From: Drosophila persimilis
Taxonomy: Eukaryota; Arthropoda; Insecta; Diptera; Drosophilidae
Direction: 5' to 3'
NCBI RefSeq assembly: GCF_003286085.1
Contig: NW_020825288.1
Span: forward strand, 23,932,001 to 23,996,000
Length of the DNA stretch: 64,000 bases
Below the pieces are notes generated by a model. It was not told where the DNA came from and did not search any database. It saw only the letters and a list, made by a program, of their open reading frames with translations. Position numbers and translations under genes: made by a program. This document shows, piece after piece, positions 59,458-64,000 of this stretch. Each line of letters starts with the position of its first letter. Position 1 is the first letter of the stretch.

Positions 59458-62456
59458 ACAACATTTAGTGTTGGCTTTGTTAGTCCTGTTAACAGAAGAA
59501 TTACAATTACAAGCCTAAATTGTTCTATTGTTAATAAAAATGCGTTATGCACTCAGCATTAGGTTATGCAAATTGCTCATTTGAAATTTTGATTTTAGAA
59601 AGCATTAACTCTTAGTAATTACAATAAAACTAGACCTCCTATACAGACGTTTGTTACCATTCAAATGACATTAATTAAAACCTTAAAATGGAAAGAGGTT
59701 TGGACGCTACAAACAGCTTAACAGTGCGATAACATAAGTAATTTCTCATTAACGTCGAAGAAAGGCACTCCTTCACACACAATGTTGGCCAAAAAAATGA
59801 AACTAGAGCCAAAAAAGGAAAGCGCTTGAAAGGAATACGAAGGAAAGTGGGCCAACAGAGAAAACCGCATTGAGAACGCGTCTTGGCCGGATATGCAATG
59901 GCAAAGTGCAAAACACAAGGATAACCCAGAGCAAGAATGTCGCGGAAAAGCTCAGAGGAGCGGAGCAGCAGTGGGGAATGCTGGTAAAAAAAACAAAAGT
60001 CCAAATTATAATGCAGACGAACGGGGCATAGATGTCGCCGCGACTGGCAGGAAAGGCGGGAAAAACTGGGGTAGATGGGTGACAAGACAGTTTGCACTAG
60101 AAGTTGGTGGTGGTGTGTTGGAGGAAAAGTGGAAGCTTTTGCATAAAATTCAATTTGTCGTGTGCAGCAGCCATGAATATGCCGAGCTCCGGCTTTAAAG
60201 CGGGCGCCGGATGATGGTGCCTGGCCAGGGCACACTCCCTCCATCAGTCCTCATCGGCTCCCCGATCGTAACATATGCGCGAAATTACTTACGTTGCGCT
60301 GTCACTGACAGTTTCGGCTTTGGGGCCCATCCCCCAGTCTCAATCCCAATCGCAATCCCAGCTACAACCCCCACAAAAGGCTTGTAAAACAATGGCTGTA
60401 GTATATGCACAAGACACATTCGCTTTTTAATTTACTCTCACACACTCTCATATGAACTCACATACACTCAGATGCAACCATTTTTATTGTTTATGCAGTT
60501 AAACAATTGAACAATCCATTGCCAGACACAATCATTGGCAAATTAAAACGATTTTTGTATCTATAGAAATGTACAATCCTTTGTTTATTCTCATTTCGTG
60601 CCATTCCATGGGATGGGGCCCGCACTTGATTATTTTTGAACAAAATGAAAATAATTAAAAGGAAAACTCCAAAATCGTTTGTCAATAACACAAAAATGTA
60701 CCAGAGTTCATTACAGTGGGGTTTTAGATGTGTTACTGTGGGTGGTGCAGCGGCAGGGTCAGGGGTATCCAACAAAGTATCCACAATTATGTATCCGGTT
60801 CGCTGTGGAGAGCTCTCACTTGCAGCTGGCCGGAGAGGAGAGCAAAAGTTTCCCGTATGAATTTTACATGCAGAAATTTTGTGAAGCTCTGGTCGAAATT
60901 GGAATTTAACAATTATTAACTTTTACATGAAATTCTTTTCCACAAAAATGGGGGAAATGGTTGTTGCACTTATTTTCCATTTAATGGGAACTCAAGTCCA
61001 ATTAGGAGTTTGGGAAATATTGGTTTTATACAGAACATTTTAGAGTTTATTTGATTATTCCTGCACTGTATCACACTCTTTTCCATTTCTTTGAATACAA
61101 AGAACATCATTATTAAGAATCCACGACTTACCTCTGCCATTCTCAATAAAGGACAGAGAATTCAGCTTAGCACTGCATTTCACTCAATAGAACTCAATCA
61201 TGCAGGACTCATGGAATTTAATTTCCCTGCTGATCTCTTTCCTTTTGCTCTTCTTAAACTTTTGCGCACCTTTCACTTTTTCCTCACAAGTCATTAATCA
61301 CCGACGGACCCGGACGAAGGGCTGTGGAAAAAAATTATAAAACTACTCAAGCATGAGATAAAAAATTGAATAAGAATGCGCCCGGTTAAGTGGGTCAGTG
61401 AATTTAAAGGGGAATTAAATTGGACAAACGCTTATTCCGATCACAAAAGATAATCAAATTAAGTTCGAAAACAGATTTTCCAGCTTATCTGAGTGGGAAA
61501 GCAGTACCGAAGATGTCTAAAGAGATAGAGGGAGAGAAGCGATTTAATGGCTATTAAGTTAAGGACAAGACAATGAAGCACCAGCCAGAGGCTTCGACAG
61601 TTGAGAGCTTTAATTAAGCTGTGGACTGTCAGCGACAGGAGCTTACTGGAGAACAGTGCTACTAGTACAGCGATTACGGCCAAACAAATGGCTTCAACAG
61701 TAATCAGTGCAAGCTCTTTTCGCCAGTTAATAATTGCCCAAAATCAGAGCCTGACGGAAGGAAGAATGATAGCTGGCAGAAAAGCATAAATTGCAGGCAA
61801 AAATGTTCACCAGCCACCAATTAATTCAAAATTTATACACAGTCAACTACTGAGGCATCATCAGGGCCCTGCCTCGGACACATTCATCCTGTCTGGCTAA
61901 TGTGAAAAGCATAGGGAAAGAGACATAGACATAGACATAGACTGGGGACAGAGGAATTCTAATGTTGGTGATGGTTGAACTGCAACAAGGGACCGCATTA
62001 GCCACAATGGTCATGTGTGACAGCTGGACAAGAGTCGTCGCACATCCCAGAGTGAAGGTTGGTCGGACCTGCCCGTGTCATTTATGCATTACGGACTGAT
62101 TGATTTGGCACTCGGGAGCCGCTCGACAAGTAAATGTTGAATGAATTCCATGTTCCTGTGGCTGACAGAGCTCAACGAACGATAGTTCCGTCAGAATCAG
62201 CATCAGCAGTACCCTCATGCTCTTTAATTGTTTGACTCTCCCCGAGTAACTATCATATCCACGCCAGCTACTCCCACCATACAGAGGCAATTTCAATTTC
62301 AATTTAAACAGACTAGAGAGCAGGCATTTATGGCAGTAAACACTGTGAGTAGGAGTTCAGTAAATGAAGCCCTAAATACAATTCAAATGACAGTGAAAAT
62401 CTTTTTGCAAATCCTCTAGGCAACAATTACACATTTGGATCCAAACTCAGAACTGG

Positions 62457-62500
62457 ACCCGGACCCGTACCCGTACTCGTACCCGTACCCGTACCCGTAC
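62457..62500. repeat. CCGTAC hexamer tandem
   Basis: About seven units of CCCGTA/CTCGTA. On the minus strand it yields a spurious Arg-Val repeat ORF. Confidence 0.9.
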
Positions 62501-63783
62501 TGTCCTGGCATTAATGCGGTTAGATTGTGTAACCTTCATCCGAGTCGCAAGAGACACTGGGGTATGCTCTCCGTCTCCGTCTCCTTCTCTGGCTCTCTGG
62601 TTTTCGCAAAGTGCCAAAAAGTCTAAAAAAGGAATATCCTTGTGTAGTTGTTTCTGTTGTTCCAGACAGCAACATGGCTGGAGGATGGCATTCCGCCTCT
62701 GCATGACAACTCCACTCTGTTGCTCCATTTGCAACATTTATGGGATTCCGTATGTTTGCTCTCCGACCATGTGTGCTCGTATCGTCGGATGAGAGTGCCA
62801 GTATGTGTGTATGTATGTGTGGAAGAGGTCATTTTATTGTTTCCAGACAAAATGGTCAAATGGGAATTTGGTTTTTAGCATCCAGTTTTTTGCCATGACA
62901 TACCGTGTGTCTGTGTGAGTGGCCTAAAGATTTGTATTGAACTGTCGAACATGTTACTGGGGGCTGGGCAGTGGCTCTGGGTAAAGGCGCATCCCCTAAC
63001 ATCCCCCCAACGGAAAGTTCCAGAGATGGGCCGAAAACAATGCAAATGATTAGAATAATCGCCGTAGGTGTTTGAGCTTTTCCCAGCTTTTCCTCTCCCA
63101 TAAACCCAAATTTTCTGTTTGCCGCCATAAAAGTTTCCAATTTTCAGCATTCAAACAGTTTTATTACTCTCGATTGACTTTCGGCTCCAAAGTGAATTTT
63201 ATGGTCTCATTTCGGCTTGGAATGTAGTCGGGACAAAGGCTTCTTCTCCGCCTACGAGTGTCGTTGTGACCAAATTTAAATTATTCATTGAGAAATTATC
63301 AATTACCAGTCGCGCCAAAATTAAGGTGGCTAAGGTGGGAAGCTCTCATCACAGTCGTTAATACAAATTTATTGTTTTTCCATGCTGACAGGGGAAGTAA
63401 ATTGGGAATATAATTCATTCATTTGCACCTTCTGCGAGTTTATTAGGTTGGGTCGTCAAGGAGCTCCTTCTTTTGTCTTCCTCTTAGATGCTAATTTCTA
63501 GCGTGGAAAATTTTGCCTTGATAGCAAATTGCCTCTCTATTGCCTGGTCGAGGCCACTCCTCCTAAATGTGTCCCAACACTGCAAATGGTCGATTTGTTT
63601 TGGTTTCATGAATATTACCAAGAATAATGAGTGCAAAACACAACTTGAACAGCTCTGATTTATTAGTATTTTAGTGTTCATTTCTTGAGTGGTTGCAAAT
63701 GAAATAAAATGGAGTGAAAGAAGTTAATTTTGGATCTTTAAAATAATCGGAATTTGCGTATTTATACTCGTTTAGTTTTCAAC

Positions 63784-63789
63784 TTTATT
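63784..63789 (-). terminator. polyadenylation signal of the right-edge gene
   Basis: AATAAA on the minus strand, 36 nt after the stop codon at 63825. The short distance to a clear coding end makes it a good candidate. Confidence 0.6.
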
Positions 63790-63824
63790 ATAGTTATTTT
63801 CAGGCTAGTAATAAGTTGCTTTAG

Positions 63825-64000
63825 TTAGTTTTGTTTTGGAGGTCCTAGTATTTTCTCGATTTCGCAGAGTCTGTCCATGACTTGCTGATTGCGAGCCTTC
63901 TGGTCCTTCAGCTTCTCCCCAATGGCGTCTAGGGTTGCCGCAATGGCCAACAGCGACACATCTGTCGTTTGTAAATCCCTCAGTAGAGGCGTTATCTTGG
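63825..64000 (-). CDS. 3' end of an unrecognised gene (partial)
   Basis: The last 57 codons of a protein read leftward from the window edge to TAA at 63825-63827. The reading starts KITPLLRDLQTTDVSLLAIA, continues through an alternating Leu/Ile and Lys/Glu/Gln pattern (LDAIGEKLKDQ, MDRLCEIEKIL) that looks like a coiled coil or paired helices, and ends GPPKQN. The codon use is that of a real gene and a polyadenylation signal follows at once. It lacks an in-frame start because it is cut by the window edge. I do not recognise the protein. A C-terminal oligomerisation helix is a reasonable guess. Confidence 0.75.
   Translation of the reverse strand, partial: KITPLLRDLQTTDVSLLAIAATLDAIGEKLKDQKARNQQVMDRLCEIEKILGPPKQN

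Larger units (their letters stand above)
56366..63783. other. upstream region of dpr15 and intergenic DNA to the next gene
   Basis: About 7.4 kb that should hold the dpr15 promoter and 5'UTR, and the 3' flank of the gene at the right edge. Just above the start codon, 56410-56480 is built from GCGTTCC/GCGATTCC-like units, followed by GGAGTCGA repeats. No TATA box is evident near the start codon. The 58380-59200 stretch is strongly AT-rich. The minus-strand ORF 59675-60244 lacks domain features. Confidence 0.5.

Noticed and set aside
59675..60244. 189-codon minus-strand ORF
   Set aside because: It has many Cys, Phe and His residues with random-looking order and no conserved motif; it is probably chance.
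62447..62737. Minus-strand ORF ending in Arg-Val repeats
   Set aside because: The repeat is the translated CCGTAC microsatellite.

Overview
The window is eukaryotic and almost certainly from a Drosophila-type fly. Genes are split by GT-AG introns, most of the sequence is AT-rich non-coding DNA full of CA, TATG, TTTCG, CAG/GCA and other simple repeats, and the two largest genes encode proteins of the insect Dpr (defective proboscis extension response) immunoglobulin family. The obscura group is possible, but I cannot prove the species. I see no rRNA, tRNA, CRISPR or clear transposon.

Layout. (1) 1-9472, plus strand: the downstream part of a dpr gene, best matched to dpr17. Five coding exons are visible (about 5179-6302, 8506-8743, 8809-9023, 9088-9193, 9306-9472). 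The signal-peptide exon was not found and probably lies to the left of the window. (2) 9473-20956: intergenic, simple repeats only. It is followed at 20726-20877 by a small cluster of ACTGCTT repeats with a perfect 12-bp inverted repeat. (3) 21144-28553, minus strand: a complete five-coding-exon gene for a secreted 314-residue protein that I do not recognise. It has a TATA promoter at 28580-28587, a probable non-coding first exon ending at 28201 and a 5-kb 5'UTR intron. (4) 28.6-40.1 kb: intergenic, with no supported gene. (5) 40105-56365, minus strand: a complete second dpr gene of six coding exons and 682 residues, best matched to dpr15. Its second Ig domain carries an unusual Thr/Ala-rich insertion of about 157 residues. 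(6) 56.4-63.8 kb: upstream DNA of dpr15, containing a symmetrical GAGA element at 59393-59457 and two possible 5'UTR donor sites. (7) 63825-64000, minus strand: the last 57 codons of another gene that runs off the right edge.

How they work together. The two dpr genes point toward each other and share intron phases and even one exon length (106 nt), which suggests an old duplication. Dpr proteins are neuronal surface proteins that bind DIP receptors during synaptic partner choice; Dpr15 and Dpr17 are both reported partners of DIP-gamma. The gene between them is of a different type (secreted, cysteine-containing tail, TATA promoter). It is the most likely place for something undescribed.
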